This document shows, piece after piece, positions 1 to 8,210 of a stretch of 64,000 bases of DNA. A program made the position numbers and the translations under genes. The DNA comes from JAJZVS01 sp963708095 (GTDB lineage Bacteria; Pseudomonadota; Alphaproteobacteria; Acetobacterales; Acetobacteraceae), in NCBI GenBank assembly GCA_963708095.1, contig OY970182.1, positions 4,278,001-4,342,000 on the forward strand, in the 5' to 3' direction. Below the pieces are notes generated by a model. The model saw nothing but the letters and a program-made list of their open reading frames with translations. It was not told the origin of the DNA and searched no databases. Each line of letters starts with the position of its first letter. Within the stretch, counting starts at the first letter, position 1.

Positions 1-1178
1 TCGATCGTAGTGCGGGCGACGTCGAGGGCGGCTTCCGCTGCCGCCGCCCGGGCTTCCGCCGCCGCCAGCTCCGCCGCGCTCGCCACGGCCGGTTCGGCGA
101 TCGGAGCGGCGTCCGGGCCGGGCGGCGGCGTGGCGGACGGCTCCGGCGATACCGATCGGGCGCCGGCTTCGGCCAGGATCGTCTCCGTGTCCGGCGGATA
201 GAGTGACGAAGGCGGGGTTGCCGCGCCGGCGCCGCCTGTCGCAAGGCGGTTGCGTCCGAGCCAGCCGCGCGGCAGCAACAGCAACCCCAGCACCGCCCAG
301 AGACCCAGCAACTCGAGTCCGAAGCCCGCCACCTCGCCGCGCAGCACGGGCCAGCCGGAGGACCAGGCAACCGCCTGCGGGAGCGCAGCGACGACCCGCG
401 CCGGCGCCAGCGGGAGCGGCGCAGTGACCGAGAGATCCTGGGGGGTCCCACGCAAAGCGATGCGCGCAATCAGCCGGGCCGGGTCTGTCGATCCTTCTGC
501 GCCCGGTTCGGACGAAACCGGCACGGCGCTGGTGGCGGCGAGCACCGTATCGCCCGCGCCGACCAGGCGCAGGCTGGCGGCGGCGGGCAGCGGTGCGCGC
601 TCCAGCAGGCGGCGCACTTCGCCCGGCGGCACCGCGGCGCCGACCAGCCCTACCACGGTCCCTGCGGCGTCGCGCACCGGCATGGTCAGCACCAGGCTCG
701 GCTCGGCGCGCATCCAATCGGCCGGGGCGCGGGCAATCGACAGGCCCTGAACGCCCGGTTGCAGCGCGGCGACGAACCAAGCCTGCTGGGTCAGGTCGGG
801 CGCATCCGCGGGTAACGGGTCGGATGCGGCGACCAGCCGGCCGGCGGTGGTGGCGGCAAACACCTCGCTGGTGCCCGGCAGCGCGATCTGCATGCGCAGC
901 AGCCGGGCGGTGAGCGCCAGGCGGTCGCCGTGCAGGTCGCCGGGCGCCACCCCTCCGGCCAGACGCGCGAAGCGGGCGAAATCGTCATCCAGAGTGCGGG
1001 CGGCGGCGGTCGCAGCGCTATGCAGTCGCGCCTCGGCCAGGCGATCCAGGCTGTTCCCGACCTCGCCCAGATGACGGACCCCCAGGAAAACGACGAGCAA
1101 GGTCGCGCCGACGAACCCGGCGCCTCTCAGGCCGATTCGCAACACACGACCCGCGCCGCTGGGTCTGGGTGGGGACAT
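1..1178 (-). CDS. Membrane-bound sensor protein with extracytoplasmic (Cache-like) domain, C-terminus outside window
   Basis: This frame is open from an ATG at 1178 to the left edge, 392 codons, so the gene is cut off. A transmembrane segment lies at about residues 16-34 and a second at about 285-305, enclosing roughly 250 residues of periplasmic domain. That is the topology and size of a Cache-type ligand sensor. After the second membrane helix comes a Pro/Ala-rich linker and then a Glu/Ala-rich stretch at the edge (EARAAAAEAALDVAR), typical of the coiled coil before a kinase or GGDEF module. The output domain is not visible, so histidine kinase, diguanylate cyclase or chemoreceptor are all possible. 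Codon use is normal for the window, with G or C at most third positions. Its 5' leader is the hairpin-rich spacer that follows. Confidence 0.75.
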   Translation of the reverse strand, partial: MSPPRPSGAGRVLRIGLRGAGFVGATLLVVFLGVRHLGEVGNSLDRLAEARLHSAATAAARTLDDDFARFARLAGGVAPGDLHGDRLALTARLLRMQIALPGTSEVFAATTAGRLVAASDPLPADAPDLTQQAWFVAALQPGVQGLSIARAPADWMRAEPSLVLTMPVRDAAGTVVGLVGAAVPPGEVRRLLERAPLPAAASLRLVGAGDTVLAATSAVPVSSEPGAEGSTDPARLIARIALRGTPQDLSVTAPLPLAPARVVAALPQAVAWSSGWPVLRGEVAGFGLELLGLWAVLGLLLLPRGWLGRNRLATGGAGAATPPSSLYPPDTETILAEAGARSVSPEPSATPPPGPDAAPIAEPAVASAAELAAAEARAAAAEAALDVARTTI

Positions 1179-1916
1179 GCACTCTCTCGCTGTAAGCCGG
1201 GAGCCTCGCGTACTGACCTTCTATACCCGAGGGCGTTACAACGAGTTTGCTATTTCGATGCCTCATACCAGCGGCCCCGGCCGATTCCTCGTCCGGCGTC
1301 CACCTGGCCGCTGGTATGTCCTTGATTTTGCGCATGGCCGCCCCGCCAACCCCATGCGCGATACCGGCCGGCCGAAGAGGCCGCCGGTATCACTCACCGG
1401 ATAGGTGATCAGCAGGCCGCGGCCAGAGGGCACGATCGCGGCAAAGCTTCATCGTCCATCGCTGCCCGGCAGTGGTTTCAGAGGCCGGCGCGAACACGTT
1501 ATTGTGAGTTCCTGCATCGCGGCATCGGTGCCGCGATCGGCGCTTCGGGCCGTTGTCATCGGCAATGGCTTCGGCAGCGGCGAAAAATAGGTGGCACCGG
1601 GACTGCCATGGCGAACCTGGGGAAGTTCGCGCGCCGAGTTTTGGCTTTACGCTTGGACATGCTCGGCGCGGCCCGGTGCCGACAGGGAGTTGGTCGTCGG
1701 AGGGGCAAGACGACCGCTCCGCTGCTCGGCTGGCCTGGGGAAGCCAGTGTCCCGGCATCCCGGGACGAAGGACCCTACCGCGTGCTACGGAGCGTAGCGA
1801 ACAGGAAGGATAGGCGGCGCTTTCTGGCGTGATTGGGGGGAGCCGACCCGGCGAAACATCCCAACCTGCATCCGGCGGATCGCGCCTCGGGAGACTCGGC
1901 GGGTTTCCTGGTTTGT
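1179..1916. other. Hairpin-rich intergenic spacer without a supported gene
   Basis: I see no convincing reading frame here: the small open frames lack ribosome-binding sites and recognisable sequence. The spacer instead holds six perfect or nearly perfect inverted repeats. They are at 1264-1276/1306-1318 (13 bp), 1330-1337/1352-1359 (8 bp), 1361-1373/1379-1390 (12 bp with one bulge), 1516-1524/1529-1537 (9 bp, loop TCGG), 1749-1755/1760-1766 (7 bp, loop CATC) and 1784-1789/1793-1798 (6 bp). It lies between the stop of the FHA gene and the start of the sensor gene on the same strand, so it could hold a terminator and promoter, an RNA, or remnants of palindromic repeats. Confidence 0.6.
1264..1390. 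repeat. Cluster of related inverted repeats (ATACC-GGCC arms)
   Basis: Arms CATACCAGCGGCC at 1264-1276 and GGCCGCTGGTATG at 1306-1318 are perfect reverse complements. A second inverted repeat at 1361-1390 has similar arms (ATACCGGCCGGCC and GGCCGCCGGTAT, loop GAAGA). Between them lies an 8-bp stem (GCGCATGG/CCATGCGC). About the same 12-bp arm therefore occurs four times in alternating orientation within 127 bp, which suggests a palindromic repeat family or a folded RNA. Confidence 0.65.
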
Positions 1917-3239
1917 TCAGGATTGGGCGCGTGGCGGCCGTTGGCGCAAGGTGGCGCCGTCCCGATCGGCCCGCATCGTTCCGTCCCGTCCGTCGCCGTC
2001 GGAGTAGGTGAGGCGATAGGGGCCGACCCGCAGCACGGCGCCAGGCGGCAGCGGCGCGGCGCCGACAATACGCTCGCCATCGATGAAGGTGCCGTTGGTC
2101 GAATTAAGGTCGGTGACGCTCACGCTGCCCTCGACGAGGGCGATGCGGCAATGCGCACGCGAGACTTCGATCGACGGCAGCACCAGTCCGGCCCCCGCAG
2201 CCCGCCCGATGACGAGCGGTTCGGCGCCCAGCACAATCTCCGCCGGAAGATCGCCAGGGCCGGTCAGCAGCAGGTGCGGCGGGGCGAGGCCGGCTGCCGT
2301 GGCAAACGCGCCGGCGGAGTTCCACGCGCGGTCCGGTTCGCCGACTGCCAGCGCTGCCGCCTGGCGGGCAAGCTCGTTGCCGGCCTCCTCCAGGGCGCGA
2401 TCGAAATGCGGCAGCGCCGCCTCGGCCACGGCGACCCGCAGCACGCGACCCGGCCGGCGCTCGAGCAGCCCGAGCTGCATCAGATAGGCGATGTGATCGC
2501 GCGTGGTCTGGAAGTTCTGACGGATCAGGCCGAGCAACCCTGCCGCCATCTGGTCCGCGAGCAGCCCGTCCCCGTCGTCGGGAAACGGCGACAGCCCGTA
2601 CTGCCTTGCGAGTGCCATCAGGAGCAGCGCCCCATGCGACGCCGACAGCAGGTGCCGTCGCGCGTCGAGCCGGCGTGCGCGCGACAGGCCGGCCGCATCG
2701 AACACCCGCTCGCTTGCGCCGATCCAGGTCTCCTGGCTCGTCTCGATCGCCCGTAGAAGCGCCTGGCGCGTCGGCGCGTCGTCCGGCGCGAGCCGGCCGG
2801 ACCGTACTCCGGCCACTTCCGCGCCGAGCGCGAGCAGCCGCGCGCCGACGTCCCGCAGGTAGGTATCGTACTGATCGAGCAGGGCCTGGGTCGGCAGCAC
2901 GACGGTGCGCGCCGACAATGGTCCGTCCTCCGGATCGATCGCACACAGGCCAAGGCCGCGCAGCTCGCCGATCCGCTCGCGCACCGTGGCGTCGTCGAGC
3001 AGGAAGACCTGCTTGACCAGGCCATAGAGTTCGCCGAGCGCTGCGCCCTCGCGCGCGCGCACCGCCAGATGGCTCGCCAGGTGCCATTGCGCCCGCCGGT
3101 GCAAGGTCGGGAACTGGCGCAGCCAGAGTTCCTGGCCGACCGTCAGGAAGCGGATCGTCTCTCGCTGTGTCTGCACCGGAGCCTCGACTTGCGCCCTGGC
3201 CGGGGAACGGCCGGGCCGCACGGTGGGGCAAATGGGCAT
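1917..3239 (-). CDS. FHA domain protein with winged-helix-like N-terminal region
   Basis: The 440-residue protein ends in a clear forkhead-associated domain, a phosphothreonine-binding module, at about residues 335-425. Its signatures are GR at 345-346, SRAH at 360-363 and NSTNG at 379-383, all in the expected spacing. The first 330 residues are helical and contain two stretches resembling winged-helix units (around 45-95 and 230-270). A role as a phosphorylation-dependent regulator or scaffold is an inference. The ATG at 3239 lacks a good Shine-Dalgarno; a GTG at 3176 would shorten it by 21 residues. It is 48 nt downstream of the luciferase-like gene on the same strand, so the two may be co-transcribed. 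Confidence 0.75.
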   Translation of the reverse strand: MPICPTVRPGRSPARAQVEAPVQTQRETIRFLTVGQELWLRQFPTLHRRAQWHLASHLAVRAREGAALGELYGLVKQVFLLDDATVRERIGELRGLGLCAIDPEDGPLSARTVVLPTQALLDQYDTYLRDVGARLLALGAEVAGVRSGRLAPDDAPTRQALLRAIETSQETWIGASERVFDAAGLSRARRLDARRHLLSASHGALLLMALARQYGLSPFPDDGDGLLADQMAAGLLGLIRQNFQTTRDHIAYLMQLGLLERRPGRVLRVAVAEAALPHFDRALEEAGNELARQAAALAVGEPDRAWNSAGAFATAAGLAPPHLLLTGPGDLPAEIVLGAEPLVIGRAAGAGLVLPSIEVSRAHCRIALVEGSVSVTDLNSTNGTFIDGERIVGAAPLPPGAVLRVGPYRLTYSDGDGRDGTMRADRDGATLRQRPPRAQS

Positions 3240-3287
3240 AGTGTAGCGCGGGGCGGGGGTGCAAGTGCAACCCGGTTCGCAAACGGC

Positions 3288-4448
3288 TTAGGACGCACCG
3301 CGGAATGCCGGCATCACCGCCTCCGCCACCCATTGGAATTGTTCCAGCATCACCGCCTTCGGCGTGCCCATGCTGGTGCTGAGGTTGATTGTTTCGAGCC
3401 CGGGGAAGCGCGCCTGCATGCCCTGCAGGTGCTCGATGAGCTGCGCCGGGGTGCCGGCGAACCAGGCGCCGAGCTTCATGTAGTGTTCCACCGTCGGCAC
3501 CTCCGCCGCGGCCCAGCCGCCCCGGCGGCCCACCGCGGCCACCTGCGCCGGCGTGATCCCCGGCACGAAGCCGAGCGGGGCGAACATCTTCACGTGCTCC
3601 TCGTAGAACGGGGTGATCTCCCGGATCGCCTGCTCGCGCGTGTTGGCCAAGTGGAAGAAGATGCCGATCGCCAGGTTCTCGCCCAGCTTGAGGTCCTGCC
3701 CGGCCCGTGCCGCGGCCTCCCGGTAGCCCAGGATCGGGCCTTCGGCCATGGTTGCCGCCCCGCCGCCCACCATGCCCCTGATGCCGTGGCGGACCATGAA
3801 ATCGAGCCCGCGCGGGCTGGCGCTGACGATCGGCTGCCAGCATTCCACCGGCCGGTGCACCGGGCGCGGGACCAGGGTGAGGTCTTCCAGTTCGTAGCCG
3901 CGGTACGGCACGCGCGGCGGCAGGGTGTAGTGCTTGCCGTGGTGAGAGAAGCGCTCGTTGTCGAACGCCTTGAAGACGATCTCCACCTGCTCCTCGAACA
4001 GTTCGCGATTGGCGTTCTGGTCGCGCATCGGCGCCCCGAAGGTCTCCACCTCGCGGGTGTGGTAGCCGCGGCCGACGCCGAAAACCGTGCGGCCCTTGGT
4101 CAGGATGTCGGCCGCCGCGAAATCCTCGGCGAGGCGCAACGGGTGCCACATCGGTGCGATGTTGAAGCCGCAGCCGGTGCGCAGGCGTTGCGTCACCTGC
4201 GCGAGGTGCACGGCCATCATGAGGATGTTGGGGAGGACCTCGTAGCCCTCGTGCTGGAAGTGGTGCTCGGCGAGCCAGAGCGTGTCCCAGCCGAAGCGGT
4301 CGAGCTGCTTCGCCACCGCCTCGGTCTTCTCGAACACCGAGGCGAGGTGGTCGTTGGAGAACCGCCGCTCGTTGGCAGGCGTGGCATCCTGACCCATATC
4401 GGGCAGATCGACATGGCCTGGATAGACGGTGACGAATTTGCGGATCAT
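3288..4448 (-). CDS. LLM-class flavin-dependent oxidoreductase (luciferase-like monooxygenase)
   Basis: The 386-residue protein has the look of the bacterial-luciferase superfamily: FMN-dependent TIM-barrel enzymes that oxidise small organic substrates with reduced flavin from a partner reductase. Typical signs are an N-terminal barrel with WLAEHHF, the GCGFNIAPMWHPLRLAED segment (luciferase-like substrate/flavin strand), and GVGRGYHTREVE (phosphate-binding region). Length is usual for the family. The frame stays open upstream to 4676, but the ATG at 4448 is preceded by GGGAGG at good distance and begins the conserved sequence, so it is chosen. The substrate cannot be read from the sequence, and no reductase gene is adjacent. 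Confidence 0.88.
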   Translation of the reverse strand: MIRKFVTVYPGHVDLPDMGQDATPANERRFSNDHLASVFEKTEAVAKQLDRFGWDTLWLAEHHFQHEGYEVLPNILMMAVHLAQVTQRLRTGCGFNIAPMWHPLRLAEDFAAADILTKGRTVFGVGRGYHTREVETFGAPMRDQNANRELFEEQVEIVFKAFDNERFSHHGKHYTLPPRVPYRGYELEDLTLVPRPVHRPVECWQPIVSASPRGLDFMVRHGIRGMVGGGAATMAEGPILGYREAAARAGQDLKLGENLAIGIFFHLANTREQAIREITPFYEEHVKMFAPLGFVPGITPAQVAAVGRRGGWAAAEVPTVEHYMKLGAWFAGTPAQLIEHLQGMQARFPGLETINLSTSMGTPKAVMLEQFQWVAEAVMPAFRGAS

Positions 4449-4662
4449 GGCGCACCCTCCCGGTGACACGGGCAGCCGGCCTTCCGGTACGCCGCACGGC
4501 GAGACCCGGGGCGAGCCGCCTGGAGCGGCCAGTCTGGCGCGGATCGGTCGGCGGAGCCAGTGCGTCGCGGCGGGCCGCCGCGATCCTCCCGTTTTGTGCG
4601 AGCGGTCCGTGTTGCCGGGGGTGGCGGCTCGTGCTGGACTGACCTCGGAAGGAGTCGCGACG

Positions 4663-4830
4663 ATGCCACATGCCAAGAATCAGCCCGGGCCGCGACCGCC
4701 GGCCACACCATGGATTCCGGCCGTGCTCCTCGGGCTCGGCATCAATACCCTCGCCGCGAGCATGATGGCGATCGGTGCTGGTGCCGCTGTTGGCGCGGCC
4801 GTGACCCGAACCATCAGCGGCGGACGGTAA
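4663..4830 (+). CDS. Small hydrophobic protein, probable single-pass membrane protein
   Basis: The 55-codon frame starts at an ATG preceded by GGAAGGAG 8 nt upstream, one of the better ribosome-binding sites in this part of the window. The N-terminal 18 residues are polar and proline-rich. Residues 18-47 form one long hydrophobic stretch rich in Gly and Ala, ending in a short basic tail (TRTISGGR). I do not recognise the family. It is divergent from the luciferase-like gene and 145 nt ahead of aldose epimerase. The RBS plus membrane segment make a real small gene likely, but it has no further support. Confidence 0.5.
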   Translation: MPHAKNQPGPRPPATPWIPAVLLGLGINTLAASMMAIGAGAAVGAAVTRTISGGR

Positions 4831-4975
4831 TCGCTACGCCGCGTTCCGATCCGCGTGATCGTCCGCAGCGCCGGTTTGGGGGGCGATCCGGGGGACGATC
4901 GCCGGCGGATAGCCGTGCCGCCGGCATGACGAGGCGACAGGATCGCCGCGGAACATCATCGAAGGGATCGGACGC

Positions 4976-5863
4976 ATGATCAGCCTGTCCGCCGGCGACG
5001 CCTCGTTGGTCCTGGCACCGGAGATCGGCGGCGCGATCGTCGGCTGGCGCCTCGGCCGCTGGCACATTCTGCGCCAGCCGGAGCCCGCGGCGATGCTGAC
5101 GGGCCCCGCGCGCCGGCTCGCCGCCTTTCCGCTGGTCCCGTTCTCCAACCGCATTGCCAACGGCCGCTTTACCTTCGCTGGGAAGGAGCACGTGCTGGCC
5201 CGCGCCGACCGCAGCTTCGCACTGCCGATCCACGGCCTGGGCTGGATCCGGCCCTGGTGCCTGACGGAGGTATCGGCAGACGCAGCCCGGCTGCGCCTGC
5301 TGCACCCGGCGAGCGCGGCGGACCTCGCCCTGTGGCCCTTCTCGTTCGAAGCCGAGCTCCGCTTCGAACTTGCGCCCGACGCGCTGACCGTGGGGCTGCG
5401 CATGACCAACCGCCACGATGGCCCCGCCCCTGCCGGCCTCGGCCTGCACCCGTATTTCCCCCGCACCGCGGCCGCCAGCCTGCGGTTCGCCGCGACCGGC
5501 GTGTGGTTGACCGACGCCGGCCAGTTGCCGACCGAGCTGGTGCCCGTCCCTCCCGGCTGGGATCATGCGAGCGGCCGGCGCATTGGCACCGTCGCCCTCG
5601 ATCACGTGTTCGCGGGCTGGGACGGGCGCGCCGAGATCACCTTGGCGCCCGGGCCGGTGACGGTCGCGATCGAGGCCAGCGCGATTTTCCGCCATGTTGT
5701 CGTCTACACCCCGCCCGGTGCGGCGTATTTCTGCGTCGAGCCGGTCAGCCACATGACCGATGCGGTGAACCGGGGCGACAGCCACGACGACACGGGGCTC
5801 GTCGTGCTGCCGCCCGGCGGCACCCTGGACGGAGAAATCGCCTTCCGCCTGCGCGACGCCTGA
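4976..5863 (+). CDS. Aldose 1-epimerase family protein (mutarotase-like)
   Basis: The 295-residue protein belongs to the galactose-mutarotase superfamily, which interconverts alpha and beta anomers of free sugars. Visible signatures are FSNRIANGRF near residue 56 (substrate-binding Asn-Arg), IHGLGW near 86 (catalytic-base His region), GLHPYF near 157 (catalytic His) and the C-terminal VEPVSHMTDA segment that normally contains the binding-site glutamate. Length matches cytoplasmic family members and no signal peptide is seen. The ATG follows AAGGGA at good spacing. It is monocistronic, and the next gene is convergent. The exact sugar is unknown. Confidence 0.9.
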   Translation: MISLSAGDASLVLAPEIGGAIVGWRLGRWHILRQPEPAAMLTGPARRLAAFPLVPFSNRIANGRFTFAGKEHVLARADRSFALPIHGLGWIRPWCLTEVSADAARLRLLHPASAADLALWPFSFEAELRFELAPDALTVGLRMTNRHDGPAPAGLGLHPYFPRTAAASLRFAATGVWLTDAGQLPTELVPVPPGWDHASGRRIGTVALDHVFAGWDGRAEITLAPGPVTVAIEASAIFRHVVVYTPPGAAYFCVEPVSHMTDAVNRGDSHDDTGLVVLPPGGTLDGEIAFRLRDA

Positions 5864-5933
5864 GCTTTCCGGGACCGCCGCCTGGCCTGGATCTGCGGGT
5901 GGAGGGTTTATGCCGAGGACATCGCGGCTGCCG

Positions 5934-7229
5934 TCATCCCGGCACCGCCTCCCGGCTGGCGCGCACCTTGTCCACCCGGCGACCGTCCATCGCCAGCACC
6001 TCGAAGCGCCAGCCGCCGAAGACGATGCGGTCGCCTTCCCGCGGCACCCGCCGCAGCAGCGCCAGCACCAGCCCGGCGATCGTGTGGTAGCTGCCCTCGG
6101 CCGGCAGTTCCGGCAGGGCGAGGCGCGCTTTCACTTCGTCGACCGGCATCAGCCCGTCCATCACCAGCACCTGCTCCTTGGCGCCCACGGGTGTGCCGGG
6201 GGGCGGGGCGGCGTCGGTGGGATCGCCCACGATCGCCGCCAGCACGTCGGCGGCGGTGACCACGCCCTCGAAGCTGCCGTATTCGTCCATCACCAGCGCC
6301 ATGCCGAGCGGATCGGCCTTCAGCCGTTCCAGTGCGTCGAGCGCACTCACCGTATCCGGGACCACCATCGGCTGGCGCAGTGCCGCGGCGAGCGACAGGT
6401 CGCCGCCGCCCAGGATGCGATCCAGCAGATCCTTCGCCTGCACCACGCCGACGACATTATCCACCGCGCCGTCGCAGACCACGAAGCGCGAGTGCGGGGA
6501 GGCCTTCAGGGTGGTGACGATCTCCTTCGCAGGATCTGTGCGGTCGATCCAGACCAGCTCGGTGCGGGGCGTCATCAGGGCGCGTACCGGCTTGTCGGCG
6601 AGCCGGAGCACGCGCTCGATCATGTCGCGCTCCTCCATTTCCAGCACGCCGGCCTGGGCCCCCTCGGCGAGCAGGGCACGCAGCTCTTCCTCCGTCACGG
6701 CTTCGGCGGCGAACCGGGTCAGCCCGAACAGGCGCAGGACCAGCGCGGTCGAGCGGCCGAGCAGCCATACTGCCGGGCCGGTGAGCCGGGCCGTCCAGAA
6801 GATCGGCCGGGCCAGATGGGCGGCCAGCACCTCCGGCCGGCGCAGCGCGAGCTGCTTCGGCACCAGCTCGCCCAGGACCAGCGTGAAATACGTGGTCCCG
6901 ACCACCACGAGCGCCAGCGCCAGCGGCCCGGCGACGGTGACCGGCAGCGCGAGGCGGCGCAGCCAGGCCTCCACCTGCTCCGCCAACTGGGCGCCGCCGA
7001 AGACGCCGATGAAGACACTCACCAGTGTTACGCCCACCTGCACCGTGGGCAGGAAGCGCTGCGGGTCCTCGGCCAGCCAGCGTGCCCGGGCGGCGCCGGG
7101 GACATGCTTGCGTTCCAGAACCGCGAGGCGGGCGCGGCGAGCGGATACCAAAGCAAGCTCGCTCATCGCGAATATGCCGTTGACGGTGATCAACAGCAAA
7201 AGGACGATACACTCGACGGCGAACTTCAT
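5934..7229 (-). CDS. CNNM/HlyC-CorC family membrane protein (DUF21, CBS pair, C-terminal domain)
   Basis: The 431-residue protein has the usual three-part architecture. An N-terminal DUF21 transmembrane region covers about residues 1-180 and carries the GIFAMSELALVSARRARL signature and GELVPKQLA. A CBS-domain pair follows at about 205-325 (MTPRTELVWIDR at its start). A transporter-associated CorC_HlyC domain covers about 345-425 (ADVLAAIVGD just before it). Such proteins are linked to Mg2+/Co2+ efflux or homeostasis in the inner membrane; the old name 'hemolysin' is misleading. The frame continues upstream to 7307, but the ATG at 7229 has AAGGA just before it and begins the first hydrophobic helix, so it is preferred. 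Confidence 0.9.
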   Translation of the reverse strand: MKFAVECIVLLLLITVNGIFAMSELALVSARRARLAVLERKHVPGAARARWLAEDPQRFLPTVQVGVTLVSVFIGVFGGAQLAEQVEAWLRRLALPVTVAGPLALALVVVGTTYFTLVLGELVPKQLALRRPEVLAAHLARPIFWTARLTGPAVWLLGRSTALVLRLFGLTRFAAEAVTEEELRALLAEGAQAGVLEMEERDMIERVLRLADKPVRALMTPRTELVWIDRTDPAKEIVTTLKASPHSRFVVCDGAVDNVVGVVQAKDLLDRILGGGDLSLAAALRQPMVVPDTVSALDALERLKADPLGMALVMDEYGSFEGVVTAADVLAAIVGDPTDAAPPPGTPVGAKEQVLVMDGLMPVDEVKARLALPELPAEGSYHTIAGLVLALLRRVPREGDRIVFGGWRFEVLAMDGRRVDKVRASREAVPG

Positions 7230-7351
7230 GTCCTTGCCCGATATCTCCGGCCGATCCGGATCGCGGAACCCTGGTCCCGCCCCTTCCGCCTGTTCCGCCG
7301 CCAGCATAGCATTGCCGCGCGGGGAACCCGCGCCAGGGGGGAGGGGCCGAT

Positions 7352-8113
7352 ATGTCCGAGACTGGTATGCCCAATGCCGGCAAGGTCGCCGTGGTCACCG
7401 GCAGCGCGCTGAACATCGGCCGGGCCATCGTGCTGGCGCTCGCCCGCGACGGCTATCGGGTCCTGGTGCACGCGCTCCACTCCGCCGACGACTGCGCCGA
7501 GACCGCGCGCCTGGTTGCCGACGCGGGCGGGGAGGCGATGGTGCACCTCGCCGACATCAGCGACCCCGTCCAGGCCCGCGGGCTGATCGCCGCGGCGGTG
7601 GCGCGGTTCGGCCGGCTGGATGCGCTGGTCAACAACGCCTCCCGCCGCCGGCAGACGCCGCTTGCCGAGATTACGCCGGCGGAGTGGCGGGAGATCATGG
7701 GGACCACGCTGGATGGTGCGTTCTTCTGCGCTCAGGCGGCGGCGGGGCCGATCGCCGCGGCGGGGGGCGGGGCGATCGTCAACCTCGGCGGGATTTCCGC
7801 GCACGCCGGCACCACCGGGCGGGTGCACGCGGTCACTGCGAAAGCCGGGATGATCGGCCTGACACGGGCACTGGCCAAGGAGCTGGCGGCGGACGGGATC
7901 ACGGTGAATACCGTCGTGCCGGGCGATATCGACACGCTGCGCGGCGTTGCCGCCGGTGGCAACAGCGGCAAGGCGACCCTGCCCGGCACCTTGCTCGGCC
8001 GGCGCGGGCGGCCCGAGGAGGTGGCGGCGATGGTGGCCTACCTGTGCTCGCCCTCGGCGCGTTTCGTCACCGGCCAGACCATGCATGTGAACGGTGGGGC
8101 GTACCTGGGCTGA
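7352..8113 (+). CDS. SDR-family oxidoreductase lacking the catalytic tyrosine
   Basis: The 253-residue protein is a short-chain dehydrogenase/reductase fold: glycine-rich nucleotide site TGSALNIGRAI near residue 15, VNNAS near 91, a Ser at 149 and Lys at 164 (AKAG). The canonical catalytic YxxxK is not there: Ala160 occupies the Lys-minus-4 position, with His159 just before it (VHAVTAKAG). The codons read GTG CAC GCG at 7823-7831, so this is not a frame problem in the sequence as given. It may resemble SDRs that use another residue, or have lost normal redox chemistry. The C-terminal MHVNGGAY segment is typical of the family. The gene sits 97 nt upstream of mnmE, with a 15-bp tandem duplication between them. 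Confidence 0.85.
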   Translation: MSETGMPNAGKVAVVTGSALNIGRAIVLALARDGYRVLVHALHSADDCAETARLVADAGGEAMVHLADISDPVQARGLIAAAVARFGRLDALVNNASRRRQTPLAEITPAEWREIMGTTLDGAFFCAQAAAGPIAAAGGGAIVNLGGISAHAGTTGRVHAVTAKAGMIGLTRALAKELAADGITVNTVVPGDIDTLRGVAAGGNSGKATLPGTLLGRRGRPEEVAAMVAYLCSPSARFVTGQTMHVNGGAYLG

Positions 8114-8126
8114 GCCGGGTCGCCGG

Positions 8127-8156
8127 GCGCTCGATCGCCCAGCGCTCGATCGCCCG
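8127..8156. repeat. 15-bp tandem duplication between the SDR gene and mnmE
   Basis: The unit GCGCTCGATCGCCCA at 8127-8141 is repeated at 8142-8156 with a single final-base difference. It is one of several tandem repeats of similar period at gene junctions in this window. Confidence 0.85.
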
Positions 8157-8210
8157 GCCGCAGACCGCCGCCGCGCTTGACCCCGGCGCCCGCTGGCGCT
8201 TGTTCCGCGC

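Noticed and set aside
1405..1832. Several 60-120-codon frames in the left spacer
   Set aside because: They overlap each other on both strands, lack ribosome-binding sites and run through the hairpins; no recognisable sequence.
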